A DNA stretch of 40,066 nucleotides. It comes from Didymodactylos carnosus (taxonomy: Eukaryota > Rotifera > Eurotatoria > Philodinida > Philodinidae). The stretch spans positions 1-40,066 of the forward strand of contig CAJNOQ010000851.1 in assembly GCA_905250885.1 (NCBI GenBank), read 5' to 3'. The notes beneath the pieces were generated by a model. The model did no database searches. It was not told where the DNA came from and saw only the letters and a program-made list of their open reading frames with translations. The position numbers and the translations under genes are program-made. Positions 13,874 to 25,649 of the stretch are shown here, one piece after another (within the stretch, counting starts at the first letter, position 1; every line of letters starts with the position of its first letter).

Positions 13874-16800
13874 GTATCGGTGATAACACAGAATATTTTT
13901 TTTGTTTTACTTCTCCGTTTTATTTAAATAAGACGACAACACTAATGTCAATTGTTTTTTATTGTTGTTGTTTGCTTGTTTTTGTTTATTAATTCATTTT
14001 TTAAAAAATTTAAAACAAATAATTTTTTTACTTAATTAATTTATCTCAGCAGAATCGTTTTTGTAACATATTGCACATTCAATAGTCTTTTATAATTTTC
14101 ATATGAGCAAAGTATTTTTTATCTCGGTTAGCTTTCGAGATTGAGGTTTATTATATGTTTTCTGTCTCAACCTTAATGATGAAAATTATCAGGTATTTAG
14201 TACCGTTCGTGGTTATGTCTTGCCTGTCTGCAAACAAAGAATGACAACAAAGTTTACTTTTTGATAAGCTTCTTGACACTGATATGAATAAATTAAACAT
14301 TTTTTGCTTATTCATATATAGTCTAAATGCATATTTTCCGTTTAAATTTGAACAAAATTTCAACACATACTTAAATCTGACACATTTGAGAAATGATTTG
14401 GACTAAAATCTGTTTGTGACGACACCAAACAGCAAAACTGTTGATACGCAGAAAAAAGCTGATAAAAATGTTGGAGAGAGAAATGAATGAATGATTGTAA
14501 ATTTCCCAGATGAATACTGTTCACAACACACATTATTTTACTTTTTTCTATTTGTTTTTTTCTTTTGCACTTTATTTGAAGAAGATGACACTAAGTGAAA
14601 TGTTTTCTTGTTTGTTGTTTATTCTTTTTACGTGTAAAATAGATCCTTTAAGAAAATTTGAAACACAAAACTATTTTTCATTGTAACTCAATAAAAAATC
14701 CAAACATTTACTGTAAAGCTAAGTTCGTGTGTTCGAATTTCTATTCATATGAAATCGATTTTATGAACCTAGAAAGTTTTTAAAACTTCGAAACTCTTTC
14801 TCAAAGATCTAGGACGATGTCACGACACGAAACCCTTGAGAGTTTTAAGAGAATTCATAAATCCGTTTGGATACTTGAAAGGACGGAAAAACGTTTCTCT
14901 AAATGACTATGAAACTTCTATTAGTTTATTAAAAGTTCAATAGGTTTTGAAGAACGATTCCTAAACCATTTTCGATTTTCAAACACTTTTTGAGGTCGTG
15001 AACCCTTTTTTAAGGACTCTTTGTTTTACGCTATTTTTAGAGAGTGATTACGTTGAACATTGAGAAAAGATGATATTATCCAGCGTAAAAATTTAAGAAA
15101 TTTTGGGTCGTTGTTGAGAATAGTATACTCCATTACTACAACACACGTCAATCTATGAAAGGATATTTAGAAACAGTTTGATTGTACTCATTGATTCTTC
15201 TTGTGCTGAATAAATACTGATACTGCATCCTTATTAAGAAGATAGCTGAGATTTAGGTGGCTAATCTATATTTACATTGAACCTTAGAAGTTGACCTTTA
15301 GCAGTAAAGACCAGAAATAGTTGTGGGACGTGAATCTCACGAAGTCCTACAGTATGAGAGAAAAATTTTCAAAGTATACATAGAATGGGACATTTTCCGA
15401 CGAAAAAATTTCATCTTATAGGAATGTTTACTTGGGTTTGTTAATAGGCAGTTTATTTTCACTATGAAAGTCTTGTAATATCTAATGTAATATAATACAA
15501 TGTGAAAAAGTAGATTTTACAGTTTAATATATCAAAACTAGAAAAACAAACTGCTGTTGTCTGCAGCAGAGATTATGCTAAATTTAAAGTAATCCCATGA
15601 AAAAAAAATTCTGCAAGAGGAAGCTCATCTCGTTCCACGATGATTCCTGGCAGACACAACTAAACTGAATTGATTAAAGCTTTATTATTTTCCCATCCCT
15701 AAAAAATAATAATAGTAAAGAAATACAAGATGTAATAAAAGACAAAAACCATTCTGTGCCGGAGTGACAAAGTCCTTAAATTAAAAACAGAGCATACAGG
15801 TGTCTAATATATGTAATGAATGAGTATAGAAAATACGTGTAGTGTTAAAGACAAAAAAAAGTATGGAACCAAAGAAGAGAAAGAAGAAAGGCACGAAACA
15901 GGCATCAGTTCTACATTTATTTTGCGAAAACGTTTTGTCGTTATAATGTAGCAAATCATACATTTAACAGTCAGCATAAAATATTTCTTAGCATAGACAA
16001 TGTAGATAAAACTGTCAACGGTTTGACAATCACTATATATCGTTTGAATTATTAGATAGAAGTCATCATTTACACGAATGATACGTAGTGTTGAACTAAC
16101 TATATTGCATTTCAGTGTTTCAATAAAAGTACTTGTAGTCCAACTGCGAGATTAGTTTAATTCAAGTTTTAATAAGAAAAAGAAGGAAGAAAGGTTTACA
16201 ATGTGTATTACCAATTTGAGAATTTTGATGACTATTTTATATTTGATAATAGCATATTGTATATGAGATCAGTAAGATAGATAACTCCAAGATGTTTGTG
16301 TTTAATAAGAAACTGAAGTATTTGTTAAACCAAGCATAACATCAGCATACATTTATGTTAGATTTTTAATTAAAAACTATGAATTGGCATTTATCTCCAT
16401 TTAATGGTATTTATCATCTTTCAGATCAAATATAAGCGCTTTAGCTATTTATGAGAAATTACCTGTTTTAATGTATAAAACAAATTAACGTGTCATTAGC
16501 AAACGGTTGCTGTACAAATCATCAGTGAAAATGATAAAATACCGGATGAGCTAGAACGCTTCATTGTGAGATAAATATGTTTGATTTTACGGAAATTGGA
16601 TTGTATGCAATCGAATAGATTATTTTTAATTATATACTCATAAAGAGCGTAATGTAAAATACTTTCAAACATCCGAAAAAATATTCGTAGAATAGATTTT
16701 TGTTTATTTCTTGAAAGAACATGTAAAGATTAATTACGTTTAAACAAAGTCAAAATATTTTTTCGAAATACTTAGCCCTTTTATTTTAATGTTTTATTTA

Positions 16801-17879
16801 TGGTGTGTTAATCATCAGCAGCAGCTCATATACAGGGTACACAAATGTTCACAAAAAAACATGAATAATTTATGTGTTTTATTTTGAAAGTAAAATGCAA
16901 GAAAGTAATAGTGAAACGAAAATGAATCATGGATGTTCCGATAACTTTTTTTCTTCTTTCATTATTTCTCTATCACGTGTATTATTATTTTGTGTTCATC
17001 TTTTTTTGTGTTACATGAGGAATACGTGCTCGTTCTGCATAGAACCTGATGAAGAAGTAAACTTTCGAAACGATGGGAAAAAATCCGTTTAGCAAAACAG
17101 GCTACAAAAATGCTCAGCACTATTAAGGTCAAAACCTTTTTAAAGTTTAAGTAACGTCTTAGATTCATAATGCAATTAGATTTAAAGTCTGATGTTCTTG
17201 CTAGATTTCTAACAGAGAAAAATTAAATTTTAAAGTTGATATCATACAGAAAAAGATTATTTTTAGAGATGACAACGTTTGCAAAAAAATAGCCATTTAG
17301 TTTGATGAATTTTTCAGTTTTTCCCAGCTTTTCATTTCTTTCGAATTTTGTGCACATGTTCTTCTAAACTTATTACAGCTAGGAACTTAGCATAAAATAA
17401 AATACATGTTCCTATATCCTACAATAAGTTCTGCAGAAATCCTACGTTTTACACATTTTCTGTCCAGAAACACTTTTAATCAAAATAAATGACATATTCG
17501 AAAGCAGCGCAAAAAACTGCATCGAGCGATATAGTTTTCAAGCATCTTCTGAGATTTTTTTCTGATCAAAAATTTCAGCTGAAGAGGACGTCATGCATTA
17601 TTGATCAAAGAAACTAAAAGTTTTTAGAATAAGACTTTTCTCTAGAGAGAATATCATTTTCAGATATAGAGAGTCATTCTAAGTCAAAAACAATTATTTT
17701 GAATGATTAAAAATCTGATGTGATGTCTGTCTAGTGAAAAATGTCCACTGTGCACTGGTGAACAGTTTAGATTCTTTCTACATCCTGACCGTTTCAACTG
17801 AATTATATTGTAATTTCTTTCATTTGAAATTGTAAGAGAATTTGATCTTTTAGATTTTATTCTGAATTTTTCTTTCATA
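13874..17879. other. 4-kb intergenic stretch, no gene seen
   Basis: I find only short, low-complexity ORFs. The single structured element I can point to is the hammerhead-like core at 17027-17075 (separate entry). The first part presumably includes the PSMC4 3' UTR and the last part the POLDIP3-like 5' region. Confidence 0.45.
17027..17075 (+). ncRNA. Hammerhead-ribozyme-like core, probably degenerate
   Basis: A perfect 5-bp hairpin GTTCT-GCAT-AGAAC (17032-17045) directly abuts CTGATGA (17046-17052). This is followed by AGAAG-TAAA-CTTTC (17053-17066, four pairs including one G-U, one mismatch), then GAAAC (17067-17071). That is the order stem I, CUGAUGA, stem II, GAAA of a hammerhead. The base before stem I is C preceded by U, as a cleavage site needs. 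Stem III does not close: positions 16.2/15.2 and 16.3/15.3 are mismatched. It is therefore a relic, a variant or a coincidence. Confidence 0.35.
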
Positions 17880-20208
17880 ATGAGATCCAATAATGTAAAC
17901 AGAGGTCAACATGTTAGTGTTTTGAAACGTTTAAGTGGTGATACAACTCGTCAACAACAGCAGCGTCAAACGCCACGAGTTAACGATGCACGGGAATTAT
18001 TAACAAAGAAAAATATTTTGAAAAAATCCCCTGCTTCATCATTTGATGCTAGACAATTAATTCAAGAACGAAACAAATCGGCGTCTTCTTCTTCGACAAT
18101 AACAACACCGTTTCGTAGTGAACAAATGTTGTTAGAAGAAAATCCAATGGTCGTCGTTACAGGATTGAAAGATATAAGAATGAGAGATGGAAGAGTAAGC
18201 ATCAGTTTTAGCTGATAGTCACTTCTAATAATAAATGTCAACATTTCTTTTTCTTGTCAGTTTTGATTTTGAATATCGAATGAGATAACAAAAGTAGCTG
18301 TTTCTCTATAGAAAATTTGTACAAATAAAACGTTTTTTTGTTATATATTTAGATGGTCACTGGTTTAGGTCCTCCAAAACCGAAGAAAATATTCAATGTT
18401 GGCCCGTCAACGTTTGTGACCATACGCAATAATCCGGCGAATCCTCAGTCGCTGTTTACAAAAGTATATGTTTCCACCGTCGAGCAATAGTTTTAAAAGA
18501 TACTTGTTGTTTGTTACACTGTACTTTCTGAATTTTTTAGACATTTACTAACAATTTGGCTCGAATGGACATGGAGGATAATGATGATGACGAAATGACA
18601 AAGCGACAAGAAAGTGATGATTTATCATCATTATCTGATCAAAAAGTTGTTGTTAGTGTTGTGAATGATTTGTATAAAAAAGTGAATAAGCCAGCAACAA
18701 TGAGTTCTTCAACTACGGCAACAATCACCTCTTCATCTTCGGTCCATTCAATTACAAATGATCGTGCTCGTTTACCTATTCAGCGTAAATTACCTGTTAA
18801 ACGCCAACATAACGATGCATCAATTCAAACAGTAACTAGAACAACAAGTCCACCACTGCAACAGGAAAGAATTCGTGGCATACGTTCACCTATACGTCGA
18901 ACAAAAATTAGTACAAGTACAACAACGCACGATATAAATGAAGATCTCGATATTGATGAACCTATTGAGCCGCCACCAAAACGAGCTCAGTTACATTCAA
19001 CTCAACAACATGAACATCAACAATCATCTTATTTGGTACGAAAAACGATTCAACAAACATCGAATAACTTAACAACAACGAAACGAACATCAACTACGGC
19101 TGTTTCAACAACTACTGCACCAATAGGTAGATTATCAACAACCATGGAAAAACAAAATTTGGTACATGATAGCTCAATAGAAAGTGTATTTGTTGCTTAT
19201 CTGTTGTTGTTTTTTATTGTTTTAGTTAAAGAATTTGAATGATGAAACAACTGTTCTTGTCACTAATTTACATTCAACAGTGACGGAAGACGATGTTATG
19301 GTTCGTTCACATCTTCGTTTGTTTTACATCAGTTCTTACATTTTTGTATTTGTTTGTTTCTTAGGAATTATTTGGTCAAGCCGGTCAAATAAATCACATA
19401 AGCGTTTTAAGTCGTGGATGTATTCAAATTGTCTATAAACATCGTGAGCATGCCGAGCAAGCATGTTCCAAGTATCATAATCGTTTATTAGACGGTCAAT
19501 TGATGTATGTTAGTTTACAGCAACCTGACACCTCTTTAACCCCATTATCATCAACAAAGACGACGTCGACAAATATTGGATCACCTTTAACGACGACAAT
19601 GGTTCCCCAAGTAACAACAACGGTCAATAAACCTATTTTAGCACAATCACAGCAAAAAGATAATGGGTATGCTTTCTATAGAACAGAGGAGTTTAACGAA
19701 ACAAATAACACTAAATTTTATATGAAAGCAGACAAATAATGAACGATGGAAAACAAAACGTTAATTTTTTTTCTAAAGATAATCATTGCGAAATAAGACA
19801 ACAAGTTTGAAATGATAATTAATCATGAGTAATCCTATTAACTATTCGATTACCGTCTCAAAGTTTGAATACTATAAGAGCAGCCGTCCATGTCTTTTTA
19901 AGAATAGTAGCTGTCATCTCTATTGTAAATGTTCAATAATATGACCAACACTAAACTCAGTACTGTTGTATTTCTTTCCTAGATGACGGTTTTTTTAAGT
20001 TTGAGAAAAAAAAAATTGTTTTCTCTTTAGAAGGTTGAATCAACCGCTAAAATTAAATACGCCCCCGACAACTACGAATGGGACTAATAATCCAATGTCA
20101 ACAACAACAAATAACAAAATTATAATTGATCCGACATTAATACGTCAAGCATTATTTCAACCATCAACAAATAATACAAATCCTGTTCAATTTCAAGTGA
20201 AATTATAA
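17880..20208 (+). CDS. POLDIP3: POLDIP3/SKAR-type RRM protein
   Basis: In vertebrates this protein (SKAR/PDIP46) is an Aly/REF-like RNA-binding factor that joins spliced mRNPs, linking S6K1 signalling to mRNA export and translation. Six exons: 17880-18194, 18353-18463, 18541-19185, 19226-19300, 19365-19666, 20031-20208; phases close on 541 aa (human about 421). Evidence: N-terminal repeated DAR motifs (NDARELLTKKN, FDARQLIQERNK); an RRM at about 362-440 with RNP2-like VLVTNLHSTVTEDDV and ELFGQAGQINHISVL; and a C-terminal tail IIIDPTLIRQALFQP ending FQVKL, matching the SKAR tail pattern. The extra length is the Ser/Thr-rich exon 3 and a Thr-rich stretch after the RRM. The intron at 19186-19225 is only 40 bp. 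RRM identity is firm; orthology rests on the DAR repeats and the tail. Confidence 0.85.
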
Positions 20209-20762
20209 ACACACATTAGAATATTTTGTCTTTTTATCCTGGTCCACGGTAACATGTTAGCAATGTGAACTTGGTTTTGATTTCTTTTTTTTGTTTTCTT
20301 ACTAAATGGTAAACTGTTTTTTGTTTTTGTATTTCCATATCGATATAGGTTATATGTCTTTAACTATTCAATCCCAAACAAAGAGTGATTCTTCGTCTTT
20401 GTACAGATAAATGTGTTACGTTCTCGGTTTTTGTCCTACTATTCGTCATTTATATTTTATTGCAAACTCTTATGTATAATGTTTTGTTTTGTGTTATAAA
20501 AAGAATATGGATTAATTTGTAGTTTTAGTCGAAAAGAAAAATCTTGTTGAGTACGGATTTGATGAATTAATAATGATGTCGTCGGCGATATGTCATTTTT
20601 AAGTTTGTTTTTCGCGACATTAAAGAACGTTACCGCTATTTTTGTTCTAAGATAAAACTATTATTACTCATTACTTTCGAATGAGAAGAATACAATTATA
20701 TCATGTGTTCATATATGAAGTGTAAATAATATTTCTTCAAATAGAATTCATTTAAAATATGT
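20209..20762. other. 3' flank of POLDIP3-like gene
   Basis: AT-rich non-coding sequence, probably mostly 3' UTR. No canonical AATAAA is obvious close to the stop; ATTAAA occurs near 20621. Confidence 0.4.
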
Positions 20763-21920
20763 TTAGAACAATTGAAACGTGATGATAAATTAGGTATATT
20801 ATTGTGTCATACTACATTTCATTCTTACAGTATTAATCAATGGTTGCGTACAGAATGTTCAAATTGGAAATAAGTATCACTAATTGATATAAATGCATTT
20901 AATAAAGAAGGATTTGTAGCATTTCCGGTAAATATGAAACAATTCTTCAATATAATTGATTATGAAAAAGTAATTATAACGTTCTATTTATTGTCTTTTG
21001 AACAAACTAAATGTGTATCATATTCCAAGTCAAATTCTTCTAATGCGATATCAATTATTTGGTGTTGTCCATGATTGTAACTGAATAGTCGTAGTAGTAT
21101 GAGAAAATATTAGAAATAGTCATAATCTATTCAATAAAATGAGTACATAGTCTCTTTCTAATAATACAAGCTATAGAGTACACAATTTCTGTGTAAACAA
21201 TATGAAGAAAATCGCAATGACTTAGTAAATAAAGTTGATGATATAAAGTAAAACTGAAGCCATTTTTTTAATTTCATAGTCTTTACATGATAATGATGCA
21301 ACCAACCATTTGTCTTATGATTCATTGACTATTTACATCTCTCGATTGGAGGGCGATACAAATTTAGTTGAACTTGATGAAACAGCACTGATAATTGTAG
21401 CCATGTATAACAGAATAAATGTTGTTGAAAAATTATTATTAAATTGTGCAAGAACTGATTTATGCAAGAATTCAGATGTTACTGTATTAGTTCGAGCAAA
21501 AGAATCAAGAAATGGTCCAGATAAAGAAAATTTGAATTAATTGAAAATGCATTAAAATAACAAATACTGATTTAATCAAACATACAAATTCTTTAAGAGA
21601 ATTACTAACACGCATCTGATGGATATGCATAATTAGGACTGTCTATTGTTTGAGAAAAAATAACAAATATAATGAAAGCAATTTAGTTAAAATCATTAGT
21701 TATAGATCAAAAAATTATTCTCAATTATCACATTTTTCCTCAAAGATAATGAATGTTTTTGAAAAAAAAATTTATTCACAATTACTTGAACATTATTCAA
21801 GATCATTAGAATGAAATGAAAATGACTATCGTATTTATTTTAATTTAGCTACATGTTTATGTATGGGATTGACCAAATTTAAAAGCATTTTTCACTATTT
21901 TCATACGTTCTAATGATGTA
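20763..21920 (+). pseudogene. Decayed ankyrin-like gene fragments
   Basis: Coding-like frames are interrupted by stops. From 20763 the frame reads LEQLKRDDKLGILLCH, then hits TAA about 36 codons on, and continues in the same frame (LIDINAFNKEGF) to about 21072. A second block at 21280-21540 follows a TTTCATAG acceptor-like site. It contains ELDETALIIVAMYNRINVVE, which fits the ankyrin-repeat pattern (TAL..AA....VV..LL). A frameshift near 21530 would restore a natural ending ELIENALK-stop. A third block (about 21750-21915) has one in-frame TGA inside protein-like sequence ending in TAA. Together these suggest one gene, or several copies, in decay. Confidence 0.45.
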
Positions 21921-22303
21921 TGAATGAATTGTTGACGTTTATACTATTTTTTTTCCAGCAGTATTTTATTCATTCTCTACATATACATTTGTCCCATTTA
22001 TTAATTTACATAATTTTTTGTACATATTAGTTAGAGTGTTTTTGTAATAAAACGATACTTATTATAAGGTAAATGACACTCGTTAAGCTGAAACGATATA
22101 GTTGATCGAGCACGATTTAATTATTTGTTCTTAGAATAGAGATGAATGGTAATAGAATACAGTGATCTATCTTTAATTTAGTTTTTGAATAGATACTATT
22201 TATATAATGAATAGTCGAACAAAGAGAATTTCTACAATTAAATTTTGAATAAAACAGATGTAATTGTTGTTTGTCTTTTATGTTATTATTAAATAATGTT
22301 TTA
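21921..22303. other. Intergenic, no gene seen
   Basis: AT-rich spacer downstream of the relics and 3' of the intermediate-filament gene. An AATAAA on the minus strand at 22300-22305 overlaps the filament gene's stop codon and may be its poly(A) signal. Confidence 0.4.
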
Positions 22304-23983
22304 TTAAGTAATCGATGTTTTCGTAATTGATTTCACTGCACTATCCTCATACGTTTCAATGATCTCAGCTTCAGGTGGTAAACGATAATTTTCATCTACT
22401 TGATGTTCATCATGCCATGATGAGGATGATGAATGATGTAAACTAGTCAAATCATCTCCTATGGCAGACCATCCACTAAATCCACCTGTTGTACCTTCAT
22501 AATTATGTGATAATAAATCATTCGTTCCTGTTGATGGCAATGGTACTGTTGATGAACGATTATTATAGTCTGAACTACGTGTACGAAATACATCTGTACT
22601 TGTCGTTAGTGGAGTACTACCATTATGAAGACTACTTTGTACACCACTCGTACTTCCTTCAATTCCACCAGATCGTATCATTGATGATGTTGTGTAGGTA
22701 TAATTTGATGTTGATGGATTAGCTCCTCTACTACTTAATGCTGTAGTAGTCGATGATATTGTTGTACTTGATTTTTTCATTAATTCATCTAATAACCTTG
22801 CATAGATTTTTAATTCATCTTCAATACTAAAACGTAATTCAAATGCCATTTGTTCAAATTTTTGTCTTAAATCTTCATATTCTAATTTTAATCTATCAGT
22901 TATTAAACGTTCATGTAATTGTTTATCACGTATTTTTCGTTCTAATTCATGCAGTTTCATTTCTTCATCTCTTAATAAACGTTTTTTACCCGATAATAAC
23001 ATTATTAAATTATTCAATTTTATTTGTTCTTTATCATATTCTTCTATTGATGTATGCAATTTTCTTTCTTCAAATATTAGACGATTTTTTTTTTCTGAAT
23101 TTTGTTTTTCATCACCATCAAATGATAATTGTTGTTTCAATTGATTTTCGACTAATCGTAATTGACCCTCAATTTGATATTCTAATTCATCTTGAAATTT
23201 TTTTACTTGTTTACTATAATCACGTTTAATATCACGAATAGCATTTGTTAATTCATCTTTATAAAATAAAATAGAATCATCTTTACTTTGATCTAATAAA
23301 CGTTTCCATTCATTAATTTCTTCATCATTTAATGCATTTACTAAATTCATACTTTCACGTAATGATTGAATATCATCTAGTAATGTTTGCTTTTCGACAA
23401 CAACTTTTAACCAATCATTTAATCTTTCTTGATATTTCTTTATTTCTTTATTTAAATCATCTTGTGTTGATAATATTTCTTCTTCTGAAAATTTTTCTCG
23501 TTGTAAAATACGTTGTAATTCTTCTTGTAATTTATCAATAATATTTTGTAAATTTTCTTGTTTCCGTCTATACATATCTTGTACATTTTCGTATAAATTA
23601 CTTGCACGATTTAAAATAGCTGTATCTTGTTCACATGCACGTATTTTCACTTCATCATTGGCACGTTTCATAGCACGATCATTTATTTGAATGACAATAG
23701 AACGTAATTTATTTTCATCACGTGGTAAAATACCCCATTTAGAAAATTCATCTTTCAATTGTTGTTGTAAATTTTCATTGAGACGTTTCAATTGTTCAAT
23801 ATTGGTAAGAAAATGTGAAAAACGATCGTTCAAATGGCGTAACTCTTCTTTCTCTTTAATATCTCGACCACGTTCACGTTGTACCAGAGTCATTGCTTTG
23901 CCTATATCTTCATGAGTGGATCGCGATGTCGAATGAGACGTCGATCCAACGTCAAATTCAAATTTTAATATACGTTTTTCCAT
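22304..23983 (-). CDS. Lamin-type intermediate-filament protein, single exon
   Basis: A structural filament protein of 559 aa encoded without introns. The head (1-47) is short and Ser/Thr-rich. The alpha-helical rod runs about 48-404. It opens with LRHLNDRFSHFLTNIEQLKR, the coil 1A helix-initiation motif, and closes with SIEDELKIYARLLDE, matching the consensus EI.TYRKLLEGEE. The rod of about 357 residues fits the long lamin/protostome type rather than the roughly 310-residue vertebrate cytoplasmic type. The tail (405-559) is Ser/Thr/Gly-rich. I see no lamin-tail (Ig-fold) domain, no C-terminal CaaX box and no clear nuclear localisation signal, so a cytoplasmic role is inferred. An acceptor-like TTTCTCTAG ends 9 nt upstream of the ATG, suggesting a spliced or trans-spliced leader. 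Lack of introns is odd beside its 6-16-exon neighbours. Confidence 0.88.
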   Translation of the reverse strand: MEKRILKFEFDVGSTSHSTSRSTHEDIGKAMTLVQRERGRDIKEKEELRHLNDRFSHFLTNIEQLKRLNENLQQQLKDEFSKWGILPRDENKLRSIVIQINDRAMKRANDEVKIRACEQDTAILNRASNLYENVQDMYRRKQENLQNIIDKLQEELQRILQREKFSEEEILSTQDDLNKEIKKYQERLNDWLKVVVEKQTLLDDIQSLRESMNLVNALNDEEINEWKRLLDQSKDDSILFYKDELTNAIRDIKRDYSKQVKKFQDELEYQIEGQLRLVENQLKQQLSFDGDEKQNSEKKNRLIFEERKLHTSIEEYDKEQIKLNNLIMLLSGKKRLLRDEEMKLHELERKIRDKQLHERLITDRLKLEYEDLRQKFEQMAFELRFSIEDELKIYARLLDELMKKSSTTISSTTTALSSRGANPSTSNYTYTTSSMIRSGGIEGSTSGVQSSLHNGSTPLTTSTDVFRTRSSDYNNRSSTVPLPSTGTNDLLSHNYEGTTGGFSGWSAIGDDLTSLHHSSSSSWHDEHQVDENYRLPPEAEIIETYEDSAVKSITKTSIT

Positions 23984-24687
23984 TTTAATAATCTAGAGAA
24001 ACATGACAGAATGAATTGTGCTAAAATTTCTATTCACTGATAAAGTTAATCTCTGAATTGTGTAATTTTAAAGACATAGAATAATGGGATGAATTAATAA
24101 CTGAGACGTAGTTTCTAATATCGACTTTATATACAAAGTAGTGAGCACAGAAGGCTAAAAAACGGAAGAAGTAACGATTTACAGTAGCGACGATCCAATC
24201 ATACAGACTAAACATTTGTTCGAAAAATGGGACATCTCCAGGCTCTACACAACAAGAACCCTAAGATCTTTTCTTGCTTTTAGGTTTGACTGATGAGGGT
24301 TCTTCAGGGCTTGATCGCCGTCTGATGAAAAATGTTATGTAGAGGTTGAAGATATCTCATTTTGTTTACAAATGTTCGGTCTATATGACTGGACCGCCTT
24401 TTTTAGGAACTCGTTTCTCACCAGTCTTAATGAAGCTTTTATATTTACCTTAGGAAACCGTAGGAAAGTCTTCCAGCTACCCAAATCACCTTGGACATTT
24501 GTTTTAACTCTTCGATTTTTTTTGATTTTTAAACTTTAACTCTCATCTCTCCAGTCCAATGGCACTGAAATTGGGTTATCCCATTGTATCTGTGTCCAAA
24601 GGTACTGAGACAATGAGCATTAGATAGTTTGTCCAAGACTATCACGCGACGGCCGTTGCCGGGATTCGAACTCCATATGTTTGAAAT
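23984..24687. other. Intergenic with a tRNA-like B box
   Basis: No gene. The minus strand at about 24658-24676 reads AGTTCGAATCCCGGC, close to the tRNA/SINE B-box consensus. The T-stem does not pair well and no A box lies upstream, since the foldback element begins there. An AGAACCCT...AGGGTTCT inverted pair spans about 24256-24303. Confidence 0.4.
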
Positions 24688-25553
24688 TTAGCCTAATGTT
24701 CTTAAAGAACGTTTCAAAATATATTCCGATCGCTATTCCTCTATTCCGCAGCCACTACAAAATATTTCATTCTATATTAGCTTTGCTATAGTTGGAGAGA
24801 ATAGTCGGTTCTACCATCCTGGTTAGTATCAAGTTGTTCCATATGTCTGTCCACTAGTCGACTGAGTCACGCTGCTCAAAAGCTCTTCGATTTCGAACAA
24901 TAAACCAGAAGAAACTATTTCTTTCGTATATAAAGCAGAGAGTAGTAAGTGTATGTTAAAACGAGACAAGAAGACGACATAGCTGCTAGAAATAAACAAA
25001 CTTTACTTAAATTATTATTATTATTTGTTCAATATTGCAAAAGATCTTCTTGATTTTGAATAAGCGCTTATTCGAACGACAGAAAAAAATTTTACGCTTT
25101 ACTATGATAAAGATGAGAATAGAACAATTAAATTTGTTTGCTAGGAAAAGGTCAGATGAGCGTGAAATATGCACTATGTTAATCGTTCGTAGGAATATTT
25201 TAAATTTTTCTGGATTTTATTTATTCCTGCCACATATATATTCAAACTAACTAAACCGAGAAAAGAAAAAATGGTTGCTATTGACTGGTCAAGTAGGGAT
25301 CCGACGGTTGCCGGAGGAATTTTTCAAAAACTTTCCCAGAATCAATAAGTTTTTCCCGACGACGGTTGGATCAAACAGGCATATTCTGCAGCTCTGACGC
25401 TGATCCTACAAGATCTGTACGATTTTATCCTGAAGAAAAGAAACAGTAACTTCGAGGAAAAGTTATTACAGGATCGGCGTGGAAGTAGATATAGATAAAA
25501 AATGTATTGTTTAAGATAAAAAGACCAGTAAAATTGTTGAGAAGAAGCCAAGA

Positions 25554-25634
25554 GAACGTTCCATAATATATTCCGGACGATTTCTCTATTCAACAGTTAC
25601 TACAGAATATTTCATTTTATACTAGTTTTGCTAC
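25554..25634 (+). repeat. Diverged internal copy of the TIR
   Basis: This segment aligns, in the same orientation, with the left terminal repeat at about 24705-24790. Shared words include ATATATTCCG, AATATTTCAT and TTTTGCTA, with scattered substitutions and small gaps. It directly precedes the nested inverted repeat. Confidence 0.7.
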
Positions 25635-25649
25635 ATATAGCTTATAAGA

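Noticed and set aside
22489-23541. Long plus-strand hydrophobic ORFs as membrane proteins
   Set aside because: They are antisense shadows of the coiled-coil filament gene (antisense of Glu/Lys/Asn-rich codons gives Phe/Leu/Ile).
24280-24340. CTGATGAG and a second CTGATGA as a hammerhead or C/D snoRNA
   Set aside because: No stem II plus GAAA follows the first motif, and no terminal stem or proper C/D box spacing is present.
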